NCBI GenBank assembly: GCA_016763395.1
Contig: JAESTW010000516.1
Coordinates: 1 to 10,851 of the forward strand
From: Kofleriaceae bacterium
GTDB lineage: Bacteria; Myxococcota_A; Polyangia; Haliangiales; Haliangiaceae
Reading direction: 5' to 3'
DNA length: 10,851 nucleotides
How positions within the stretch are numbered: the first letter of the stretch is position 1; every line of letters begins with the position of its first letter. Position numbers and translations under genes: made by a program. The notes under the pieces were generated by a model that had not been told where the DNA came from, searched no databases, and was given only the letters and a program-made list of their open reading frames with translations. Below, in pieces: positions 1 through 7,100 of the stretch.

Positions 1-453
1 GATTTCTTTGTATGAAAAGCCCTCAACATCACACAACAATACCGCGACTCGGAAATCGCCAGGGATTGCAGCCAAGGCCCGTTCGACGTCCTCGGACATG
101 GAATTTTTGATCAGAATCTCAGCTGGAGACTGGTGACTGCGAGCAGTCGCCTGGATGAGAGTGCCGCCTGTCGTCTCCTGCTGAATTATCGCAGCGTTGA
201 GTATCTCTTTGCTACGTTTTTTGCGCTGATACGAGTTGATAAAGGTGTTGGTCAGAATCTTGAAAAGCCAGGCTTTGCAATTGGAGCCTTCGTGGAAGGA
301 CCCCCAAAAGCGATACGCACGCAAGAGAGTGTCTTGCACTAAGTCTTCTGCATCGCCCGCGTTCCGAGTGAGCCTAAATGCACTTCCATACAACGCATTT
401 AGGTGCGGCAGTACCGCACTTTCAAATGCTGCTCGTTCTTTGCGGATTGACAT
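1..453 (-). CDS. ECF-type RNA polymerase sigma factor, SigR/RpoE-like (3' end cut by window edge)
   Basis: The open frame runs from ATG at 453-451 to the window edge: 151 codons without a stop. The product would direct RNA polymerase to a stress or envelope regulon. Seen: sigma region 2 at about residues 15-80, with the hallmark pieces FRLTRNAGDAEDLVQDTLL and KAWLFKILTNTFINSYQRKK, then a linker of about 35 residues, then the start of region 4 (ALAAIPGDFRVAVLLCDVEG, ending FSYKEI at the edge). The helix-turn-helix and stop lie outside the window. The wording of region 2 (GSNCKAWLFKILTNTFINSY) is closest to the SigR/ECF12-like group, whose members are often held by a zinc-binding anti-sigma factor encoded next door; any such gene would be beyond the window. 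The start is supported by GGGGTGAG about 6 nt upstream. An in-frame GTG three codons earlier is an alternative. It lies 86 nt downstream of ald on the same strand, so read-through is possible. Family sure; subgroup inferred. Confidence 0.93.
   Translation of the reverse strand, partial: MSIRKERAAFESAVLPHLNALYGSAFRLTRNAGDAEDLVQDTLLRAYRFWGSFHEGSNCKAWLFKILTNTFINSYQRKKRSKEILNAAIIQQETTGGTLIQATARSHQSPAEILIKNSMSEDVERALAAIPGDFRVAVLLCDVEGFSYKEI
373..403 (-). other. 9-bp perfect inverted repeat in the early coding region of the sigma gene
   Basis: CCTAAATGC at 373-381 and GCATTTAGG at 395-403 are perfect reverse complements with a 13-nt loop. In the mRNA this would form an AU-rich stem-loop about 50 nt after the start codon. 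There is no U-tract, so it is not a terminator. A 9-bp match at this distance is expected roughly once per 10 kb by chance, so a regulatory role is speculative. Confidence 0.3.
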
Positions 454-470
454 TGCACTCACCCCACAAC

Positions 471-497
471 TACCAATACTGAGGAGAAACTATTCCC
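471..497 (-). promoter_or_regulatory. Candidate ECF-type promoter upstream of the sigma gene
   Basis: On the minus strand GGGAAT (497-492) is followed by 18 nt and then GTA (473-471). This resembles the SigR-class layout GGGAAT-N18-GTT with one mismatch in the -10 triplet, and would suggest autoregulation. Against it, the predicted transcription start (about 464) falls inside the apparent Shine-Dalgarno (460-465), leaving a leader of only about 11 nt. Low confidence. Confidence 0.25.
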
Positions 498-539
498 CCG
501 AGTACGGCTTTGCTACTAATGACTCCCAAGTATTCTATA

Positions 540-1646
540 TTAAAAGGGAAGTTCTGCAAGCTCTACACTGAGAGCGTGAGCTACGGCAGCGTGAGGCACC
601 TTACCTTGGTAGGTGTTGATTCCCAGTTTGACTGCTGGATCATCTTTGGCAGCCTGCTCTAGCCCCTTGTTTGCCAACGCTTTTACGTATGGCATGGTCG
701 CATTGGTCAGTGCGTAGGTCGAAGTATAAGGAACCGCGCCGGGCATGTTGGCGACACAATAGTGAACAACGTCGTGAACTAGGAAGGTTGGATCTTCGTG
801 AGTAGTCGGACGACAGGTTTCGACACAGCCACCTTGATCCACTGCCACGTCAACAATCACTGAGCCAGGGCTCATCTTTTTGATCATCTCGATGGTCACA
901 AGATTGGGAGCACGAGCACCCGTGACAAGCACAGCGCCGACAACCAAATCTGACTCAATCACGCACTTCTCAATGTTGCTTGCGCTTGAGTAAAGAGTGT
1001 TGATCTTACCCTGATAAATGTCGTCGAGGTAGCCGAGTGTTTCGGTGTTGATGTCGAGGACAGTTACTTCGGCTCCAAAGCCGACTGCGATCTTTGCTGC
1101 ATTGGCTCCAACGACTCCGCCACCAATAATCGTTACTTTGGCGCGCCGGACACCAGGAACTCCGCCTAGTAAAATCCCCTTACCGCCGTGCGCTTTCTCT
1201 GAAATTGTAGCACCCGCTTGAACCGACATGCGGCCCGCAACAGCACTCATAGGCACAAGTAGCGGCAAACGTCCGTCCGGGGTTTCGATGGTCTCGTAGG
1301 CCACCGAGTTCACCTTGCGTTCAATCAGTTCTTTGCCAAGTGGCAAGGCTGCGGCAAGATGGAGATAGGTGAAGAGGAGCTGTCCTTCACGCATAAGTGC
1401 GTACTCGGGCTCAATAGGTTCTTTGACCTTGACCACCATCTCGGCCTGCGACCAAAGCTCTTCCTTGTTGGCAACGATGGTAGCGCCAGCGCTAACGTAC
1501 TCCTCATCGGGAAGTCCACTGCCAATGCCAGCTCCTGTTTCGATCAAAACCTTGTGACCGGACTGCGTTAATTCAGCAACACCAGACGGAGTTAGACCGA
1601 CGCGAAATTCTTTTGTTTTTATCTCTTTGGGAACACCTATCAACAT
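540..1646 (-). CDS. ald: Alanine dehydrogenase
   Basis: NAD-dependent alanine dehydrogenase (EC 1.4.1.1) interconverts L-alanine and pyruvate plus ammonium in the cytoplasm, for alanine use as carbon and nitrogen source or for redox balance. The 368-residue product has the usual family length and matches end to end. It opens MLIGVPKEIKTKEFRVGLTP. The known active-site residues fall at the canonical positions: Arg15, Lys75 (in VVKVKEP), His96 (in FTYLHLAA) and Asp270 (in VDVAVDQGG). The NAD-binding Rossmann motif is IIGGGVVGANAAKIAVGFGA at 173-192, with the acidic Asp198 at the end of the second strand. No frameshift or missing residue was seen. No Shine-Dalgarno precedes the ATG; a -10-like hexamer ends 6 nt upstream, so the mRNA may be leaderless. 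It lies upstream of the sigma gene on the same strand, with no convincing terminator between them. Confidence 0.97.
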   Translation of the reverse strand: MLIGVPKEIKTKEFRVGLTPSGVAELTQSGHKVLIETGAGIGSGLPDEEYVSAGATIVANKEELWSQAEMVVKVKEPIEPEYALMREGQLLFTYLHLAAALPLGKELIERKVNSVAYETIETPDGRLPLLVPMSAVAGRMSVQAGATISEKAHGGKGILLGGVPGVRRAKVTIIGGGVVGANAAKIAVGFGAEVTVLDINTETLGYLDDIYQGKINTLYSSASNIEKCVIESDLVVGAVLVTGARAPNLVTIEMIKKMSPGSVIVDVAVDQGGCVETCRPTTHEDPTFLVHDVVHYCVANMPGAVPYTSTYALTNATMPYVKALANKGLEQAAKDDPAVKLGINTYQGKVPHAAVAHALSVELAELPF

Positions 1647-1652
1647 AGTGTG

Positions 1653-1683
1653 AATATTGAGCCCGCTCTTTTGGACCTGTCAA
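1653..1683 (-). promoter_or_regulatory. Candidate sigma-70-type promoter of ald
   Basis: A perfect TTGACA -35 hexamer (1683-1678, minus strand) is followed after 19 nt by AATATT (1658-1653), a 4/6 match to TATAAT. The spacing is 2 nt longer than ideal. The hexamer ends 6 nt before the ald ATG, which places the predicted transcription start at or within 1-2 nt of the A of ATG. No purine-rich ribosome site lies in between, in keeping with a leaderless transcript. Confidence 0.45.
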
Positions 1684-1696
1684 TCGGAGAACTGGC

Positions 1697-1739
1697 CGAT
1701 GCATAGAAAAGCACTTTTATCGACTGAGTTGATGCATCG
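1697..1739. promoter_or_regulatory. Paired ATGCAT palindromes: operator-like repeat upstream of ald
   Basis: CGATGCAT (1697-1704) and ATGCATCG (1732-1739) form a perfect 8-bp inverted repeat. Their palindromic ATGCAT cores (1699-1704 and 1732-1737) start 33 bp apart, about three helical turns. Between them lies a second inverted repeat, AAAAG-CA-CTTTT (1707-1718). The block sits directly upstream of the ald -35 hexamer, a typical position for an activator. Alanine dehydrogenase genes are often controlled by Lrp/AsnC-family proteins that bind phased palindromic sites, so such a regulator is a reasonable guess. None is encoded in the window. The remainder of 1647-1845 holds no gene that I can support. 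Confidence 0.4.
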
Positions 1740-1845
1740 CGGCATAACGGCACTGGTACTCAAATCAACTTCTTGCGCGATCCTCCGGTGCGGCGTGCAG
1801 GCTGGCGAAAGTTCTACCGGCATGCCTGAGCATTGGGTGCCCGTC

Positions 1846-2856
1846 TCAGCGCGATACCAGCTTGCTGCGAAAATGGCGGTAGCTAGCCAGCGAATATCCG
1901 CCGCCTTTGATAATCCTCTTTAGCGCGAGTGTCCGAAGCAGCTCTCGAGGTAGCTCCACGGGACTGGAAGGTCCAGCGAATGCTGCCATCCACTCTTCGG
2001 GCTTGGCCTTTGCCAGTACACCGCTGAGGTCAAAAAGCGCAACATCCTGGACCCCACAGGCCCGCACGAGCCCGACATCATCAGCGAGCTCGCCTAGGTT
2101 TCGGTACGGACGTTCATCCCCCAGGGCTCCTCCTCCAACCGAACCGATAGAGAGGCTTGCACGACTGCCCAACTGGCGCACTGCCGAGCGAGCGCTGTGA
2201 ACCAAGATCGATCGGGCAAACTCCCGATTGACCAGCCCCCGGCTGTAGCCCTCTAGCAGAGATGTGTAGCTCATAAAGCTCACTGCATCAAAGGGAAAGT
2301 TCTGAATGGGAGTACCAAAGAGCCATTGCCACGCCGACTGTCCGGGTTTATCGCTGAGCAACATGGGGTTTGCTGCGGCAATCGGTGAGAACCCACGAGC
2401 AGAGAGCGTCGCCAACAGGTCCTGTAATCTTTCTCGTCCGCTAGACCAGTTCGGTGAACGCAAGATTCGTTGATACGCCCCTAGCTTGCCGTGTAACAAT
2501 CCGCGCAATAGATCAATCGGAGGCTCTAGATCGATCGCAACGGTCATGGGAGATTGCAGCGTTGGCAAAAGGCTCTCCACGAAAGCCGCGTAGGCTTGTG
2601 CATTGTAAGTGCTAGCCCATCTTCCCGCATCGTCCGCGATCATAGGCCAGACTCCGATCTGAACTCCGGCTTCTCGGTAGACCTGGCAAAGTTCTGCAAT
2701 CTCCGGCACGTTTTCGGGCATCACCGCTACGAGTAATTCCACGTCGAATTTCCGCAGCATGCCGATCACTCGCTCGCTAGCGAGTTCCGAGTACGGAACA
2801 AACTCGCTCCAGATACGATGCTTGACCTCTGAGTCTTTGGCATTGGCTGATGTCAC
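1846..2856 (-). CDS. Uncharacterised TIM-barrel-like protein with GH18-like landmarks
   Basis: I do not recognise a named family. The 336-residue protein has no signal peptide or membrane segment, so it is probably cytoplasmic. Hydrophobic strands alternate with helices as in a (beta/alpha)8 barrel: ELLVAVMP (40-47), VQIGVWPMI (65-73), MTVAIDLEPP (104-113), FSPIAAANPML (156-166), FDAVSFMSYTSL (189-200), ASLSIGSVGGG (233-243) and VQDVALFDLSGVL (269-281). Three landmarks recall GH18 and related barrels: an acidic D-L-E (Asp109, Glu111) at a strand end, the SFMSY segment resembling the GH18 MxYD strand, and a late strand with an aromatic (Phe275). The full DxxDxDxE motif is absent, so activity is uncertain and a glycosidase role is inference. 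The start is GTG at 2856, chosen because AGGAG (2870-2866) lies 9 nt upstream. It is divergent from the glycosyltransferase gene, 14 nt away, which fits but does not prove a shared glycan-related role. Confidence 0.8.
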   Translation of the reverse strand: MTSANAKDSEVKHRIWSEFVPYSELASERVIGMLRKFDVELLVAVMPENVPEIAELCQVYREAGVQIGVWPMIADDAGRWASTYNAQAYAAFVESLLPTLQSPMTVAIDLEPPIDLLRGLLHGKLGAYQRILRSPNWSSGRERLQDLLATLSARGFSPIAAANPMLLSDKPGQSAWQWLFGTPIQNFPFDAVSFMSYTSLLEGYSRGLVNREFARSILVHSARSAVRQLGSRASLSIGSVGGGALGDERPYRNLGELADDVGLVRACGVQDVALFDLSGVLAKAKPEEWMAAFAGPSSPVELPRELLRTLALKRIIKGGGYSLASYRHFRSKLVSR

Positions 2857-2864
2857 GTTATGCT
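2837..2864 (+). promoter_or_regulatory. Candidate promoter of the glycosyltransferase gene, inside the divergent gene
   Basis: TTGGCA (2837-2842, 5/6 match to TTGACA), a 16-nt spacer and TATGCT (2859-2864, 4/6 match to TATAAT). The hexamer ends 6 nt before the ATG at 2871, so transcription would begin at or next to the start codon and the mRNA would be leaderless. The -35 and most of the spacer overlap the first codons of the minus-strand gene. Confidence 0.4.
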
Positions 2865-2865
2865 G

Positions 2866-2870
2866 CTCCT
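2866..2870 (-). promoter_or_regulatory. Ribosome binding site fixing a GTG start
   Basis: AGGAG on the minus strand lies 9 nt before the GTG at 2856. No ATG at this position offers a better start, so the site decides the start of the TIM-barrel gene. It lies directly next to the ATG (2871) of the divergent glycosyltransferase gene. Confidence 0.6.
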
Positions 2871-3938
2871 ATGCGAATCTTATACGGTGTTACTGGTGAA
2901 GGCATGGGTCATGCGATGCGATCTCGCGTTGTACTCGAACATCTTCTCGCTTGCGGCCACCAAGTCGAGATTGTTTCCTCCAATCGCGCCGCGGACTACT
3001 TGGACGGACGCTTTGGCAACACGACAAAAATTCACGGACTGCATATGGTGCTCGAGGAGAATCGCATCAAGCGCGGCAAGACACTTTGGTCGAACATTCT
3101 CAAGAGTGGCAAAGGCGTGCCCAAAAACATCATGGCCTACTTCTCCATGATCGAGAGTTTTGAGCCCGAGATTGTCATTAGCGACTTTGAATCTTGGACG
3201 TACTTTTATGCGCAGAACCACAGGATTCCGATCATCAGTATCGACAACATGCAGATTATCAATCGCTGCACCCATCCGGACGTAATTCTGGACGGTGAGA
3301 AAAAACTCTTTCACTTCACCAAAGCCTTCGTAAAAGGCAAGCTCCCCTTTTGCGACCACTATCTGATTTCGACATTTTTTCATCCAGAAATTCGAAAAAA
3401 GAATACCAGCCTGCACCCGCCGATTTTGCGTCCAGAGATTCTCGCAGCGACTCCAAGCCAAGGCGAGCACCTGCTGATCTACCAAACCGCAGCTGGCAAT
3501 GACGATTTGGAAAAGGTTCTGGCGCAAACTGGGATTGAGTGTCGCATTTATGGCATGCGTCCGGGGCTAAAAGAAGAGGAAGTAGTTGGCAACCTGCGGC
3601 ACAGGCCTTTTAGCGAAACTGGCTTTGTGGAAGATTTGGCATCGGCGCGGGCGGTGATTGCGGGCGCTGGCTTTACCTTAATGGGCGAGGCGGTCTACTT
3701 GCACAAGCCGATGCTGGCGATTCCTCTGCGCGGACAATTTGAACAGCTAATGAACGCTCGCTACTTGGAACACGAGAAGTTCGGACAGTATGCTGACAAC
3801 CTCGATGGCAAGACTCTCAGTACTTTTCTGGAGAAACTCCCGGAGTACCAAGCGAGGTTGGCCAGCTACTCCCAGGACGGGAATTCCGATTTATTGACGG
3901 CCTTGGATTTTCAGTTGCGACGTCTTGTAGCGTCCTAA
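2871..3938 (+). CDS. MJ1255/VC2487-type glycosyltransferase (GT-B fold, MurG-like)
   Basis: Predicted to move a sugar from a nucleotide-sugar donor to an unknown acceptor; the 355-residue cytoplasmic protein has no signal peptide. It fits the family of TIGR00661/PF13528 (MurG- and UGT-like GT-B fold). Seen: an N-terminal Rossmann half opening MRILYGVTGEGMGHAMRS, with the glycine-rich acceptor loop at 6-13 and the family-typical VISDFESW around Asp105; then a C-terminal donor-binding half with GAGFTLMGEAVYLHKPMLAIP (start 265), Glu273, and QFEQLMNA at 289-296, the usual position for nucleotide and sugar contacts. The ATG at 2871 is preferred to an in-frame ATG at 2850 because the protein then begins directly with the first beta-strand and the gene no longer overlaps its divergent neighbour. 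Neither start has a Shine-Dalgarno. Its stop overlaps the convergent lipoprotein stop by 4 bp, with no terminator between. Substrate unknown. Confidence 0.9.
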   Translation: MRILYGVTGEGMGHAMRSRVVLEHLLACGHQVEIVSSNRAADYLDGRFGNTTKIHGLHMVLEENRIKRGKTLWSNILKSGKGVPKNIMAYFSMIESFEPEIVISDFESWTYFYAQNHRIPIISIDNMQIINRCTHPDVILDGEKKLFHFTKAFVKGKLPFCDHYLISTFFHPEIRKKNTSLHPPILRPEILAATPSQGEHLLIYQTAAGNDDLEKVLAQTGIECRIYGMRPGLKEEEVVGNLRHRPFSETGFVEDLASARAVIAGAGFTLMGEAVYLHKPMLAIPLRGQFEQLMNARYLEHEKFGQYADNLDGKTLSTFLEKLPEYQARLASYSQDGNSDLLTALDFQLRRLVAS

Positions 3939-4144
3939 GGAAGCGGTTCATTCTCGGAAGTATTCAACTCGGAAGTGTGCTCGTCCGATGCTTCTGGCTT
4001 CGATGCCTCCTCGTCCGTGGACTCAACATCCAGGGTTGTCATTGGCGTACTCACTTCGTCGTTAACGATCTTCACCGGGGCTTTGGCCGTCGCTCCGCAA
4101 GCCCCGAGCGCGATGAGCGTGCTCAGCAATAGATATTTTCTCAT
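3935..4144 (-). CDS. Small acidic lipoprotein at the end of the A2M-like operon
   Basis: A 69-residue product with a classic lipoprotein signal: MRK, a short hydrophobic run (YLLLSTLIAL), then the lipobox LGAC with Cys16 as the lipidated residue. The mature part has about 53 residues, with no visible fold, rich in Glu, Asp, Ser and Thr (about 13 acidic residues, few Lys) and probably disordered. Residue +2 is Gly, not Asp, so outer-membrane sorting is expected if the Enterobacterial rule holds. The start at 4144 is preferred over the ATG at 4150: AGGAG (4157-4153) lies 8 nt before 4144 but only 2 nt before 4150, and 4144 gives an ATGA overlap with the stop of the preceding A2M-like gene, implying translational coupling. 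I know no family for it. A role as tether or partner of the A2M-like proteins is inferred from position only. Its last 4 bp overlap the convergent glycosyltransferase stop. Confidence 0.82.
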   Translation of the reverse strand: MRKYLLLSTLIALGACGATAKAPVKIVNDEVSTPMTTLDVESTDEEASKPEASDEHTSELNTSENEPLP

Positions 4145-7100
4145 CTCCATGTCTCCTCTTTAGCTGGTTTCAGTTGAAAGCTGCGACCCCGAGTCGAGGA
4201 AATCGTCCACGGGGAGTTGGCGCTGTAGCTCTGGGTAGACAGGCCAGTCACCTTGCCCTCGCCCACCCATTCAATTGCCAGCGGAATGTGTAGTTTTCGC
4301 TTTGCTGCCAGTGGGCTGAGTTCGATACGAATCCGCCCCATTTCGTCCGGCGCACGCACTCGGACAACCCCGATGACATTCACCATGGAACGGCGCGCCT
4401 CGTCTGACAGCACTCCAGCGGACGGCAGTAATACTTCCACAACCGGACGATCCAGGCCTTTGCCCGAGGTATTCTCAACAACGATTTCCAACGCAGCAAG
4501 TCCTTGGCTCTCGCCCAGATCGCCAACGATCTCACTGCGGATCGGAGAATCAGAACGTGGAGGTAGATCTCGCAGGTATCGGGATTCCAGCCTGGCAATA
4601 ACCGGTTGCGAACTTTCTACGACAAGTTTCGAGCCGCGCCCGGGCACCGCAAAGCGCGCAACCCCGTGGTGGAATGATTTTCTTTGCTTCACTCCATCGA
4701 TCGTAACGACGACGTTGTCCGGCGAACCAACACCGAAGACACCATAAACCGACGCAGCCAAGAGCCAAAAGGCCGGCTCTACTTCGCCCTGCATTCCCAG
4801 ATAGAGCCGTGGCCCGATTTCCACGGCAAGCTCATCGGCCAGCGTATTTTCTCCCAGTTGTCTTGCTGCTATCGCCAGCGCAAGGGAACCTATCCAGCCG
4901 TCCGATGCCTGTCCGTTTTCCCCGGGCAATCGCATACCGCCACGCGTGCCAGGAACGAGTGAGCTTCTCGCCAACTCAAAGAGTCCTCGGCCGGACAAGT
5001 CGCTCACATCTGCCAGGAGTAAACCCGCGGCTAGCCTGGCCAAAACCGTCGGCCGATTCTTTTCCATTCGAGCGGCATACCAGCCCTCTGCTTGCAGTTT
5101 CGCCATTAGCGTCCGGCCAGAATCATATTCCCCCTCTTCGGTGATACTAACGGCAGTGGCAGCAAGAGCGACCAATAGCGCGCTACGTTCTCGTACCGAG
5201 GTAGGTAGACTCACCACTTGCAATCCTCGGATTGCACTGCTGCGATCTAGGCGATTCTGAGTTGTTTCCGGCATCGCACTCCACGCAACAGCCGCGCATG
5301 CCCGACTAAGCTCTGGCATCGGTGAGTTCTTCCCTTGTCCGGTCACGCGCGGCTGGAGTGATTTGGGCATCGCCAGCCCCCGCAGCGCATAGGCCCAGCC
5401 CAGCAAATCCGGCGCCTTCTTGTGAGTGCTAGACATCCCCGGGTCCTTAAGAATATCCCTAGGTCCCGACACCACTAAAAACGAACGTAAGGGCGTTGCG
5501 TCCGAGGGCACCTCAAACGCCAAGGTCTGTCGTTTGCTAACAAGGGCGCCATCGTGCTGAGCACGCAGACTGCCAGCGCGCGTCACTCGGAAATCCTGAG
5601 ACAACTCACGAATCAAGATGCCGCCCTCTGTTTCAACTCGCAAATGCGCGCTGCCCATGCCTGCTCTCGGCGCGTCGATTCTCACGATGAACCGTTGCAT
5701 AGTGCCTGCGCCTACCGTCCCCGTACCCTTGCCAATAACGATAGCACGCACTGCGCCTTGGCCTCTGGCGACCATTCGTACCGCCATCTTTTTACCCAGC
5801 CCGTGTACGTAGACAGGAATTTCAAGTGCCTCCTGGGGCCGGAGACGCGGGGGGAATTTCACTTCTATTGCAATGGGTACACCGGCGTGAATTTGCTCAG
5901 AGTCAAAGACCGCCGTTCCGTCTTTGGAGTATCGTCCGGCGACCACCATGTATGATTTGGGATTCTTGGTCAATCCTAGGTCGATCGAAACAGGGCCTTC
6001 TCTCCCTGAGACAAACTCTGAATAGCTAGCCACCATTGGGCCCACGCTTTGGGGTTTTAGTACATCCGTGCTCTTGCCGACCAAGGCCACTGTCTTCCAC
6101 GAGCCCGCGGCGCTCCGTGTCTCCGTGTCCTCCCAATCGGGCTGTTCCACTTCAAAGAGTTCGCCGAGCGCTGTAATGATGGCTCGTCCGAGTTCCACGC
6201 CCCGCAACCTAGCGAGCAGCGCCGCCTCGCTAACCGCGTCACTGTAAACACCGCCTTCTCTCAGTACTCTCCCAAAGGGATTGAAAAGGTCATCCCGGTT
6301 TCCAAACTTTCCGTCCGGCCCCGCCGACACCACTTCGTAGCCGACAATAGGCTCCAAAAAACGGAATCGCGCTCGGCCTCCCGGCGCTTTGCGAATCGCC
6401 ATCGGACGTCCCCAGCCATCATAGAGTTCATCCGATTGCATCTCGAATTCTCCCTCGGGATCGTCCCACTGCGACAGAGCCTTAATCCACGTTTTGGGAT
6501 CCCCTCTCAAGGCAAAGCCGTAGTCGAGTCCCTTGTCCTTCACGAAGTGGCGCAGCATTACCAACACTTTTAGTAAACGCTCACGAGTAACCCGCCTGGC
6601 AACGTTATTGAAGCGAAACTCTGGTGCCAAGCGGCGCAGTGCCGCAATGCTGAGCGGACTGCCATCAAGTCCGACGACGGCTTCCGCTCCAATGTCCTCA
6701 GCAACCTGAATCAGAAGTTCACTATTGAAGCGCCAGCGGCCGGCGACACTGACCCCAAGCTCGCCGATATCATGGGGGATACTCTCTCGCAGCCGATTCT
6801 CTACCGCCAAAAACAAGCGCCCCAAACGTCCCCGGACAAAACGGTCTTGTGTACGCCAAGGATCGCGCAGTAACCCCAGAGACACAGAATTGCTCGGCAT
6901 GGGCATGCTCACCAGCTGCTTGTCCCGATGAACAGCCGATACCGCCTTGTCTACCGGGGTTTGCGAGGCCAAAAATGCTCCCCAGTGTGCGCTTGTCGAT
7001 GCCGAAGAAGGATGATTGCTCTGCTGTGCTCGCAATTCTTGGAGCAACAAATTACCTCGCCGCAGAGGCAGCGCCATTGCAAATGCTGTACTGCTGGCAA

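Noticed and set aside
477..500. Possible terminator hairpin after ald (GGGGGAA-TAG-TTTCTCC on the minus strand)
   Set aside because: The stem needs two G-U pairs and no U-tract follows, so it is not convincing as a terminator.
236..571. 111-residue plus-strand open frame opposite the sigma gene and the ald 3' end
   Set aside because: It is antisense to a clear ECF sigma coding frame and has no recognisable motif or ribosome site.
1657..1923. 88-residue plus-strand open frame between ald and the TIM-barrel gene
   Set aside because: Its 3' part is antisense to the TIM-barrel gene, it lacks a ribosome site, and its composition shows no protein-like pattern. The same bases are better explained as the ald control region.
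2880..3527. 215-residue minus-strand open frame opposite the glycosyltransferase gene
   Set aside because: The plus-strand frame has convincing family motifs; the antisense translation shows none.
3939..4010. Repeated CGGAAGT-like words near the convergent stops
   Set aside because: They are explained by repeated Ser/Glu/Thr codons of the acidic lipoprotein and do not form a hairpin or attachment site.
5260..5330. Cys-containing segment (RACAAVAW) in the helical part of the 1558-residue protein as a possible thioester
   Set aside because: The thioester needs C-x-E-Q; no Glu-Gln follows the Cys at the required spacing.
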